Assembly (NCBI GenBank): GCA_013398175.1
Contig: VZRZ01007765.1
Coordinates: forward strand, 1,033,202 to 1,097,201
Length of the DNA: 64,000 nucleotides
Reading direction: 5' to 3'
From: Climacteris rufus
Lineage: Eukaryota; Chordata; Aves; Passeriformes; Climacteridae
In this document: positions 54,001 to 64,000 of the stretch, piece by piece
Layout of the letters: each line of letters opens with the position of its first letter
How positions within the stretch are numbered: position 1 is the first letter of the stretch
Notes under the pieces: generated by a model
Told to the model about the DNA's origin: nothing
The model's database searches: none
Seen by the model: the letters and a program-made list of their open reading frames with translations, nothing else
Made by a program: the position numbers and the translations under genes

Positions 54001-54405
54001 AATGACCAACCTACTGTCCTGATCACACTGAATTACTTTCAGGAAGCCAGAACCATAAAATTATAGTTCAGCTTTTCTGGACTGAAGAAGCCTTTTCTGC
54101 ATAGGGAAGATGGTCCTATCTAAAGTACAAATTATAAATTTAGGGAGAGCTCATCAATGTCTTTTATACTCTGTGAGAGTGGGAGAAAGAAAAACATTAT
54201 GTTTTAATTGTTAGAGGACACATTCATGTTTCGCAGCTTTCTGTCCTAAAATGAGGTCCAAATCAATTCAGAAACCCTTCTGTATTTGAGATTTCCACAT
54301 ACTAAATTCTGGGTGCCTTGACTTCACTCTTGATTGTTGAAGCACATAATGCTCCTGCACACAAAGTGCACCTCCTGACCCTTTCACCACGAGCTGCCCA
54401 TTGCG

Positions 54406-54431
54406 CACACACACACACACACACACACACA
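54406..54431 (+). repeat. Microsatellite (CA)13
   Basis: Thirteen perfect CA units lie on the plus strand in intron 1, immediately preceded by a short GCG. The repeat is likely polymorphic. The run of Cys-Val codons in the minus-strand ORF at 54268-54489 comes from this repeat. Confidence 0.95.
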
Positions 54432-55095
54432 GACAGTAGCTACTAGAGGTGGTAAAACCCTGTCCAAAGGAACTGGACTTACTGCACACACACTACTCAG
54501 TGTCAAAGGAATGTACACAGCTATATCTGGTGCCTATCATATTCTATCAATTTATTTGTGATAATGAGAAAATTAAGTTTCTGTGCATTTTAATTTCCTT
54601 TTGTAAAAGGAGGGGAAATGTCTCCTTACTACAGAGATGCTTTGTGAGGATAAACTCATGAAATAGTATGAGGTGAGAAGATACACTAAGGAGCCACAGG
54701 TAGGTAGACAGTACAACACAAATACTTCAGTAACATAAGACATTTTTAAAGCAGCTCAGGGAAAGCTGACTGCTATCTACAGTTCATTATAAATGTTTAA
54801 GTTATAATACCACTCAAAACTTTGCTATATACTCTTCTCAAGCACCACAACTTGCAACAGTCAAGTGATTATTCTAAGTTTCCTAAAATATTGGTTCCTA
54901 TGGTCATAAAGGTTCACATGAGTTTCAGCTCTTATTTGCAACAATACTGCAGAAAAGCTTATGGAATCTAACTTGAAAATACAAATATCAAGAATGCAAA
55001 GAAATGAAGAACAACAAAGCTTTTTATAGAAAAATTCCCCATGGCACATTCAAGCAAAACAGGCACCCAGGAACATGAGATTTTATTAATTGAAG

Positions 55096-55118
55096 TAAAA
55101 GACTTTTGAAGTCTTTTA
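55096..55118. repeat. Perfect inverted repeat, 10-bp arms, 3-nt loop
   Basis: TAAAAGACTT and AAGTCTTTTA are separated by TTG. The arms are AT-rich and could form a short hairpin in DNA or in the intron RNA. It is too short to be a microRNA precursor. Confidence 0.7.
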
Positions 55119-58100
55119 AAATGGAATACAAGACTGGGAACTAAAAACACTGGCTGTACTCATTATCTGCTTTAATTCCATTTATACCCATGTATAAATG
55201 CTTTCCATAAACACTTCCCATTGAACCAAGATTGACAGCATCCATATAAATATATCATGGACTATTTTCCTGGACAGCAGCAACAGTGGCTCAAGAAATG
55301 ACAGACAGTGAATACCAGACACCTTCCATGCAGAAGCTTAGCAGCTTCTGGTTTAAAGAACGGGGGAAGTCTACACAACCCAACATTTGTCCCTGTACTT
55401 TTCCTCAACCACCATGTTGATGAAGTTCAAAAAGAAACAAACCACCAATATGGTACACATTTTACATTTCACATGCCAGAGGCGAAACAGCAGAGCACTG
55501 AACATCCATAAAAGATAACTGTCTGCTGAACTAGTCATCACAGTAAAACATCCAAACCAGAACAGCTTCCCTTCCTTCCCCATTACCACAGATGCAAAGA
55601 GCCACACAACTGATACAACCTATCTTATTCTAAATGACTGACATGCAAATGGCTGGAAACTGGGGAACAGAACTGCCTTTTAATCTTACCTCCTGTCAAA
55701 TCACTTTCATTATACTGAACAAATACAATATCTGAAATAAAAAACTTAGTAAAAAATTACCTTTTGGTTCCTACCTGGATAGAATACAGAAATTTTTTTC
55801 TTATTTTTTTTATTTCATAATAGCTGCAGTACATTACAAAAAAGTTCTTCTATATTTTAGAAAAAATCCATGCTTACAGTTTCACACTTATCAGAGCTTT
55901 GGTATAATTTCCAGTGGTTTTATATTGTATACTAAAATATGGCACTTCCACGGTCCAGATACACAGTAAAATACTTTACTTGAAATTTATCTCATTGGAA
56001 CACCTTTCCACAAATTTTTTTGCATAAATGGCTTGCAAAAGTGGTATGTTTGACAAGTGCTCATTTTCTTCACAAAAGCTTAGTAGAAATTTCTATTTAG
56101 ACTCTAATTCTAAATAAGGTTTCCAACTCAGAAAGATGGTAATTTTCCTGATGTTTATATGCCCTGTTTATAATGAAGGCCCCCAAAAACTTTCTACTAC
56201 CTAACATCATTGGACTAAATAGTTTGTTCTGGTTTTATTAAGTCATTACATACAGACATATGCATCATAGCACAGTTCAGAATTTCACTAACTCCAGTTG
56301 TTTGCTATCACATGTTTTAGATATAAGACAATGAAGTCTTTCCACAAGAGCATCATCAGCTGCTGCAATGACATAATTCACACGGGAAATAAACATAGAA
56401 TACAATCAGAAGATTTTTCCAGATCTTGAGTGCACATTGAAAATCAGTAAGACTGGGCTTCGAGAGTCCTTTAAATGATTGAGAAAATCCTACCTCTTTA
56501 TATCAGAGTAAAAAAAAAATCTATTAAATGTGCATTTGAACATCAATTTTACCAGTTAAACTGTTAGAATTATATCTAAAGTGTATGGGTTTTACATGGC
56601 AGTAATTGTCATGTTTTCCAATCCAAAAGTTACTGGAACTTACTGTTCGCTTTTTGGAGATGAAAACCATTATCAGATCTTTATCTGCTTTTTTTACTCC
56701 CCTAAGTATGTACAGTCATGATTCTTCAATGGCAAGATCCAGTGTGTGAGATTTCTGGACTCAGAGGACAAAGAATCCATGAGAAGTGGGAGATCTTGCT
56801 TTAAGTAAAATCTTATGCCAGTGTAGAGGGAGATCTCTCTGGTGGGTTACAGACAGAAGTTTCAGTAATTTTAGTATCCCTACAGAAATACACAAAAAAG
56901 ACCCTGAATTTAATATTATGAGGTGTTTGATTTCAATACAGTTTTAAACCTTAGAACAGAATCAACAACATATTTTAATCAGCTACTTTTTCAAGTATTC
57001 ACTGCATGAAGTACCAGTTGCCTGAGGGTTATGAAATAATACTAAAAACTTTATAATCATTCATTGATTTAGTTTTGAGCATAGTATATCATTTGAATCC
57101 AATGGGAACATAAAGAGCTATTTGTGAGGTCAACCACAGTACAGACAGAGGCTGACATGATATCGATGGCAAGGTAGAAAGAAATTGCCAAATACAGCAG
57201 ATCAATACCTCGTTTCACCGTTACACCCTTCTGGAGACATAAAATATATATCTTTACAGCTACGAAAATAATAATAATGAAAGTGGGAGATAAATGCTTC
57301 CCTCAAGGTAAACTATTTGATTAGCTGAGGGCAAAGGTGACAAGAGCAGTTACACTAAAGTAACTCTACAGTTTTAAATAAAAATGGTGGGAAGAGCAGA
57401 AGATAAAAGGGTAAAATGAAGCTGAACAAGTTCTAAGAGATAAAGATGTAATTCTTTAAGAAATTGGGGTAGCATGTATACAACGGCAAAAACTGCTAAG
57501 CTAAATAAGGTACAGTAGATTTTCCTCCCATAATCAGACTCCAGTAACTAATCACAAGTGTTTTGAAATTACAGCACTAGCATTTTCTATCCAGAAGGCT
57601 TCAAATACATGTTTAATCTGTCCCATACTTTAACTGCCAATATGTACTGATAACCATGCTTTGCACTTCACTAGTAAATCTAATAGAATACAGTAATACA
57701 CTACAGTGTTTTTCAGCCTCAGCTGAAGGAAAGAGGACCATTTGATATTTTGGATGCTCTTGGTCATTACAGGTTAATTAAATAATTTAAGAAATGGATG
57801 AATTATTAAAAGCATGAGACCCAATCCTGCTTCAGCTGAAGGCTGCATAAGCTTGATCATCAATTGCACTGGGAACAGAAACAAGCTTTAGGCAAACACT
57901 GTTTGACCTGTTTAGTTTTCACTAACCTGGGTCAGAAGAAACTCAATCTTCTCTGATGTAAAAAGGAAAAAATATAATAATTATTCATCAAATGTGTTCT
58001 AAATCTATAAATAAAACTGAAAGTAGGCCCAGTACTGCACCTCCAGTGAAGCTATTTCACTACAGGTGTATTTCAAAAATGCTGATTTCCATGTGAAATT

Positions 58101-58765
58101 TCTAAGATTATAAACTAAGTTCAGAACTAGAAGACTAAAGGGTCTGGGTGACCTACATCTGAGACTACCTAGCTGTCCAAAACTAAATTACCTGCTAACA
58201 AGCTCCTCAAGGTTTCTCATCAGAAGTATATTAATACAAACCCCAAAATTCAATTTACATGAAGTTTTATTTTTCTACAGAAAGCAGCAAGGATTTTCAA
58301 AACCTACTTTCCCTCATTTCTGGGGCTAAATTTAATTTTCCTGAACTTTAAAAGCTATAGAAATATTTGAGAAATAATGTAAAGAACTATCATCACCTTT
58401 TTAGAAATGCACGTTTAACACTGGATTTGTAAATGACTGATTTCTTTGTCTCAGTGACGCTGTTTGAGAACACACTCACATTTAATAACAGTCTATTTGC
58501 AATTTACTAAGACAAAAGAAAACTTTAAAGTTCACCTTACATTTGGTATTGTAGCTTTCAGCTAACTAAATGAACTCCTCCAAACCACATCATTACACAA
58601 GATGCTTTGCTTACACATTTCTAGTCTACTGCTTGAAAACTGGAGTAAAGTGGCTGCTCACCAGGGAAAGCGGAATTTAGCAAGGAGCATATACTCTGTC
58701 CATATTCTTCCTTAGAAGAGGGAAAAAATTAGTGTTCTGAAGTGGACAAGGAATCAAAATCCTGT

Positions 58766-58791
58766 AAAGGTATTGATACTTCAATACCTTT
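58766..58791. repeat. Perfect inverted repeat, 11-bp arms, 4-nt loop
   Basis: AAAGGTATTGA (58766-58776) and TCAATACCTTT (58781-58791) surround the loop TACT. It is the longest perfect hairpin noticed in the window. No flanking structure extends it to microRNA length, and no U-run makes it a Pol III unit. Confidence 0.7.
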
Positions 58792-59929
58792 TAGGAACTG
58801 TGAAGACAATACAAGTTGAATTGGTCAAATTATAACGAAGAAAGAAAGCAAATGGGTAATTAGGTAAATAAAAATGCTGGTCACTTTGCCAAAGCAAAAA
58901 TCTAATTTAGACAACAACAAAAATTTCCTAAAGTACATGCAACACTACCAGTCTCTTTAAAATAAACAACCAGTCTGCAGCTTGTCCCACTTCTAGGATG
59001 CCTCCTGACTACCATGAGCTGGCAAGATACCCATGGCAGGAGCCCAGAGCAGAGAGTCTAACAAAAGGTGATGGTTAATGGAACCATCTCCCACAGTAAC
59101 ATCCTAGAGGGAACCATGCACCTGGAACACCCACTGCACTGGTGGCAAGCAACTGAGCCAAAAATGTGCTTGGCTACAGGCTACACAAGTAAGAGACACA
59201 AGCTTCCAATTTAGACATACAAGACTATGAAAAAATAGAAGAAGCTTTCCCATACTCAGATATGGGACACGCACAGCTCTCCATGCAACTCTCTCATATA
59301 GTGGGCCACAAGGATCAAAGCAAACTGAAGACCATTAGACCCCTAGCACTGACTTCTCTTACACTAATTCCATGCACAACAGCCTCACAGGCCATGATCC
59401 ACTAAACACAAACCGGTGTTTTGAGCAGCCATTCTCCTCACATCCCTAGCTCCAAGATCTTCATAGATTCCAGTATGTGAAGCACAGATCTGTTCTTATT
59501 TACAGCAAAAAACAGTGACTGAATGTAAAACAACATGTTTAATAAATCTGCAGAGGCTAAAGTACCAATATAATTCCAAGCAGAAAGATAGACATGCGCT
59601 TCTTAATTAAGTGGGTGATGTTCTAGTTAAAACAAAAAGACAACCCTGGGCCATAGCTAAGATTAAGCACATTCTCTTGCTAAGGAAGCTCCTACTATTA
59701 TCGATGTAAAGGCTTTAAATCACAAAAAATAAACCATCTAATAGTCTGTATTCAATAGTAAGTAGAAAGTCAGGACACAGACTGATTTGGATTAACACAT
59801 TTTCAGTTATAACAAGTAATTTTACAGAGGATTAGTATCTTGATGGTCTGATCAATACTAGGCACTGCTGCTATTACAGATGAAGAGAAAATTACCCCTC
59901 CAGTAATAAAGTGTGTATGTCTCGGTTCT

Positions 59930-60280
59930 CCTTCATTTGCCGAGTCCATTACTGTAATGGTTCCAGCATTAGCAGCTGAGGCAATTTAAACAGCAGGAAT
60001 GTGATGAATTTAAAAGCAAGAAACATTTGCCACTCATTCTTTCTTGTATTTTATTCTGCATATGCAAGGCTTCTACCTGACTGTTTCCGATATACAAATC
60101 ATGTGTTATGTGACTATCAACACTATTTCTTAATTATTGTCTCATTAATAATGGGAAGGTCCAATAACGTGATTACCACAAAAATTGCTACTGGCATATT
60201 AGTTGCTGATTCTGCTAAAACTTGCATACCATTTACCTAAGCAGAAATATGACATGACAAGAAGCTTATTTAACTGCATC
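59930..60280. promoter_or_regulatory. Candidate homeodomain-rich regulatory element
   Basis: A perfect palindrome CCATTAC-T-GTAATGG (59946-59960) is followed by AGCATTAGCAGCTGAGGCA. The latter contains an E-box (CAGCTG) and another TAAT-type core. A TAAT-dense stretch including ATTAATAATGGG then runs to about 60.24 kb. Clusters of this type are common in conserved developmental enhancers, and FTO intron 1 is known to hold such enhancers for IRX genes. Conservation was not testable here. Confidence 0.3.
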
Positions 60281-60856
60281 TAAGCTGTTTCATTAACTTT
60301 AATTTTCCTAAATACAACTTCTAACAGAACCTATTGAATCTGTCCATTAGAAAATTTTGGGTTGTTTGGGTCTTTTTAATAATTTTTTTCTTAAGAGGTA
60401 GAAAAATAGCCAGAAACAATAAACCAATGTAATATTTGAACAAACCATGATAACAATGTTAACATTTATATATTCATTGTATGGTATGGGCAACATCTTT
60501 CACCATTAATTCTAAAATCAAACCTTTAATCATGCTGTGAAGTGCTCTGAGAATACTTGCTTCATTTTCCTTGAGCATTTATACTTTGAAGCAACCTGTT
60601 TTACCTTGAAAACATATATTATATTCCAGGCAGCAAAAATGAGGATGATGCAGGAAATATGAGTTTCATTGAAATCTCAGCCAAAACACAGTATATACCC
60701 TTCTCCTCCTTGTAAATAAAATACATACAAAGCTTTGTGCTATTTAAAGCTTTATATTTCCTTGCCACTTTGTCTAACATGTCTCACAAATGTGATACTG
60801 CACATGAATATCTTTGTAAAAGCCCTTGTGAATATTCAGATATGTGCATATTGATG

Positions 60857-60931
60857 CATTTATTATTTGTACAGCAATAACTTTATTGGATTGGGGTCCC
60901 AGCTGTGCTGGGAGCTGTACAAACATAACAG
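60857..60931 (+). mobile_element. Probable ancient amniote interspersed repeat fragment (CR1/L3-type tail)
   Basis: The segment has the order TTTATTATTTGTA, then TTGGGGTCCCA, then TGTGCTGGGAGCTGTACAAA. This resembles the widespread amniote repeat motif with TTATTATTTGTA, GGGGCCCCATTGTGCTAGG and CGCTGTACAAACA that I associate with old L3/CR1-type elements. The family assignment comes from memory and is tentative. Confidence 0.4.
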
Positions 60932-63899
60932 TAGTGTCTGTGGAATACATTCTCTGCAGTCAGTATTCACAGTAATGTGAATTAGCATAAACAGCTACAT
61001 AAGGTAGTTGTGAACTGGGCTCACATGTTCCAAGACCCACCACGGTAAAACTTTTACTTTAAAAGAAAATAATACTCCAGACTAACTGAGTATCTTCTCC
61101 TTCTCATGGTAATGACACAGGGTCTTAATATGCAAAGAGGGGCAAGAGGAAGCGTACACAGGAAATGACTAGAACTTGGCCTCTATCATACTGAAACTTA
61201 CTTTAAAAAAACTCTATTTTGACCAGGTCTTGAGAACAGTCTTACATTAAAGATTAACTTTTTTAACTCACCTGTGAATATCAATCGAGATAATAAACAT
61301 TCTAACAGCAAAAAAAGCTTTCTTCCCAAGTCTAAAAGAAGGAAATCGTCTACTTAGATTGCCAAATAGGAGGTTTATGTTTGGTTTTACTTTGCATGTT
61401 ACCTTTTCTACACCCAGTAAAAAAGAAGTGACCAACTCTGACCAAGAGTGTGAAGAAAAAACAAATTAAAATAACTATAAAATGTATTAATTAAAACTGA
61501 ATTCTAAGCTCAAACAAACAAACATGAACAAACCCCCAGTGGACTGTTTAATGAAAATGCCTTTTCAGCTAATGAGTAACATCTACTCTAACAGCTCTGG
61601 TTTTATGTACAGAAGTAATATTTACTATGCAGAAGGTCAGACGGCCTGCAACAGCTCCAAAAGTGCCTTTAGAAACTTCAGAATAATTGTGCTTTGCTGT
61701 TCGTTTAAGATTCAGAGAAATACTCTACAAGATGCTGGTATGCCCAACATGGTGGTTAGGACAGATGAATAATTAACTTCTGGCTATGGTTTCCCTGATT
61801 TTTTCAGACCCTCTCCCCAAGAATGAATTTGCGTCCTTCTCCTCTTGGGCTTGGAACACCAAATACTAGCATAAACTATTTAATTTCTGCTACACATTTA
61901 ATCTTACTCAACCCAACTGAGTGATCTGCAAAGTGGAAATTGCTGTATGACAGCACTGCATTCTACAGAACTTCTACCACATGTACTTGGAACAGAAATG
62001 TTCTTCTACAACAGCATAAATCAAGACTTGATATATACAAGAAAAATTGAGAGAGAACAGCTTATCACATATAAGAAACATACTGCATAATTACAAAGCA
62101 AAAGTCAATCACTGGGATTCTGATAGACAGCATTTAACTGTACACAATTATAGCAAACCCAAGAACTTTTATTCAGGATTTAATTCTGGAAAACAAGAGA
62201 CATTGCCAGGAGACACATAACCCAAGCTTCTTACCCAACCACTTCCCTCTCAGTAGCAGGCCTCATAAATCTTACTCTCCAGAAGAGGTTGGGTTAACCT
62301 CACTAATACTTGGTTTGCTACAAAATATTTTAATCAGTACCTAAATGGAAGCCTTGGCAAAACTACTACAATGAAGACACTGTTTCTTTGTATTCAGCAT
62401 TTCTAAAGGTGAGCAACATAAGCAGAGAACAGTTAAAGCCATGGACTGAAGGGTGACTTGGCCAGGAGCCCAAAGATTACATCTCAAATTAAGTTGTATA
62501 AAATACTACTAGTATGAGGATGCTCCCCTGGAAACAAAAGCATATGTTCTTTCTAGTATATCCCCCACCTCTTCCCATTTTGCTTTCTCTTTTGGCAGCC
62601 TTTATTCTAAGACATTCTACAGGCTATTTTGCCTTGCTTTCAATACACTCAAAGCTTCTCTCCAGTAGTACCTAACTCACCACATCCCCCTAAGGTGTTC
62701 TATAAGCACCGACACCTTTAAATTCTCTGTAAGAATTTCTTGTCAATTTTCATCCTTCTCTGTCTGTGCACCTACAACATCCAGCCATCACTATGGCAGT
62801 ACTCTTGCACTCTGCCTTAAGTTCTTCTCATACAGACACCTCTTCAAGGGCCTTCTCCTCCTACAGCCTTTGCCAACGTAGTTCCCAGCACCATCCTTTT
62901 ATTCCCTCACAGATATCCTTCAGTGATTATCTTATCAAGGGCAATTATTCTGCTAATGCAAATTCCTAAATACATTCAAGACCTATTGAAAAGACAAAGG
63001 CCCTAGGGTCAGCAGCACAAAGGTACAAGCTAAAACAAGTATGGGTTGACATATTTTTCTGCAAGATATTTATATTGAATGGGACATCTGCATATGTTTT
63101 GACATATATGTAAAGAGCAGAATACAAATGTAACACTGAAATTGCTGTCCTTCATCAATTTGGGATTAAAAAGACTAATTACAAAACGACCAGGTAGTTC
63201 TTCAAGAGTTGTTACAAATCTTACTGCTGCAAATACGCTCTAAAAGTTTTCTGTTAAAATACTTAGTTGCAAACTTACATCAGGCCTTTTCCCTGCCTCT
63301 AAAGTGAAACAGTTTTTAATACTAAATTAATAGCAATACCAAAACCAGCATGTTCCCCTTTCAGGTGTATGAGATTAGAAAATGCTTCAGAAAATAGTAA
63401 ATTTATAATGGAATTAGCCTTCCTTTCATTAACACCACTAATATCAGCACTGTGCTTTCAAATAAGTCACTTACTGCTTCTCAGTACTACTATTTTGTAA
63501 ACAAAATCAGCAGAAGTACAACAACCATCAAGAGCTGAAATCAAATATTGTACAATGTGGTGAAACAAGCTCGTCAAAGGCACCTGAAACAGCAAACATT
63601 CAGCACTACTGTTTGCTTCCACAGACATCTTCAGTGGAAGCAGGTAACAGAATTGCATCAAGACACACGATCAAGAAAACAAACATTATAAAGCTCGGGT
63701 GGTATAAGAGACTTAAAAATGTTTATTTAGGTCAGGCTTGGTGTGGAGTACTTTTAAATTTAAAAATAAAGGTGCAGTTACATAGTGCATCATCTCACCG
63801 GGAACGTTTTGACAAAAACAATCATATAGTCCTTGTGTAAGTTTTTTCATATACCACAGAACTCTCTTTTAAATTGAAATATCTTGCCCAGATGGTACA

Positions 63900-64000
63900 A
63901 GCCTTTACCGCTAGCTCCTGTTAAAGCCGTACGAGGCACCCCTCTTCCAAGGGAGAGGGGGATCCCAGATTTCCCGGCCAAGCAGCGCGCCCTGCGGGGG
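63900..64000. promoter_or_regulatory. CpG-rich edge, probable shore of the FTO/RPGRIP1L promoter CpG island
   Basis: The last 100 bases change abruptly from AT-rich intron to GC-rich sequence with about seven CpGs, most of the GC in the final 40 bases. In vertebrates FTO and RPGRIP1L are head-to-head at a shared CpG island, and this is where it would be expected upstream of FTO exon 2. An inverted repeat, CCCCTCT (63939-63945) and AGAGGGG (63954-63960), lies in it. No exon is recognised. Another CpG island or exon just outside the edge is equally compatible. Confidence 0.5.

Larger units (their letters stand above)
74..64000 (-). other. FTO: FTO gene, partial (exons 2-6 and flanking introns; exon 1 and exons 7+ outside)
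   Basis: This is the gene-level call. Five minus-strand exons encode 366 continuous codons of FTO, the nuclear AlkB-family dioxygenase that oxidatively demethylates N6-methyladenosine (and m6Am and 3-methyl-U/T) in RNA using Fe(II), O2 and 2-oxoglutarate. Intron phases agree across all four internal junctions, and every intron end seen is GT/AG. Against the human protein (505 residues), the piece covers roughly residues 16 to 373. That is most of the catalytic N-terminal domain and the beginning of the C-terminal helical domain. It is 8 codons longer than the human stretch: about 10 more in exon 3 and 2 fewer in exon 4. Exon 1 should encode only about 15 residues and was not found. The start codon is therefore outside the window, and so are the last exons and the stop. 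Confidence 0.97.
54001..64000 (-). other. FTO: FTO intron 1, 5'-most part in window (54-64 kb)
   Basis: This is AT-rich intron. It contains a CA microsatellite, two perfect hairpin-forming inverted repeats (55.1 and 58.77 kb), a GC-richer patch at about 58.98-59.20 kb, a TAAT palindrome cluster at 59.95 kb, an ancient repeat fragment at 60.86 kb and a CpG-rich right edge. I searched the last 160 bases of the minus strand for exon 1. There is no ATG-initiated basic leader with a phase-0 donor, so exon 1 lies beyond the window. Confidence 0.75.

Noticed and set aside
55096..55118. Hairpin as a microRNA precursor
   Set aside because: The stem is only 10 bp with no extension. Precursors need roughly 22 or more paired bases per arm.
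63841..64000. FTO exon 1 ending at a GTAAAG donor near 63906
   Set aside because: The required phase-0 frame contains an in-frame TAA just upstream, and there is no initiating ATG, so it cannot be the coding exon 1.

Overview
The window is a 64 kb piece of an amniote nuclear genome, most likely a bird. The host signs are an AT-rich, intron-dominated sequence with few transposons, a CR1 LINE tail near 31.85-31.91 kb, and a strongly conserved vertebrate gene with compact introns. The species cannot be fixed from the sequence.

The only protein gene I can support is FTO, the Fe(II)/2-oxoglutarate-dependent RNA N6-methyladenosine demethylase, on the minus strand. Five consecutive coding exons, equivalent to human exons 2 to 6, lie at 23382-23459, 17742-18399, 9399-9536, 1965-2044 and 74-217. 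They join in one frame (phases 0-0, 0-1, 1-1, 1-0, 0-0) into 1098 coding bases, or 366 codons, with canonical AG acceptors and GT donors at every junction and no stop or frameshift. The iron ligands (HxD and the distal His), both 2-oxoglutarate arginines and the substrate-pocket residues are intact, so this is a functional gene. The 5' end (exon 1 and promoter) lies beyond the right edge, and the 3' end (exons 7 onward) beyond the left edge.

Layout from left to right: the start of intron 6 (1-73), exon 6, intron 5 (1.7 kb), exon 5, intron 4 (7.4 kb), exon 4, intron 3 (8.2 kb), exon 3, intron 2 (5.0 kb), exon 2, then at least 40.5 kb of intron 1 filling 23.5-64 kb. The last 100 bases turn GC- and CpG-rich, which suggests the edge of the CpG island that in other vertebrates serves the divergent FTO/RPGRIP1L promoters.

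In mammals FTO introns 1 and 2 are known to hold long-range enhancers of IRX3/IRX5, so the non-coding part is the most interesting part here. By eye I found several compact motif clusters in intron 1. They are an X-box-like palindrome, a GC box and a DR1 element within 34 bases at 52.62 kb. There is also a strong CTCF-like site at 43.96 kb, a perfect CRE at 28.91 kb, a SOX-like/palindrome cluster at 29.2 kb and a TAAT palindrome cluster at 59.95 kb. All are candidates that need conservation or chromatin data. The remaining open reading frames are short, lack homology that I recognise and behave like chance frames in AT-rich intron. I see no tRNA, rRNA, CRISPR or complete mobile element, and no clear evidence of a new biological system.
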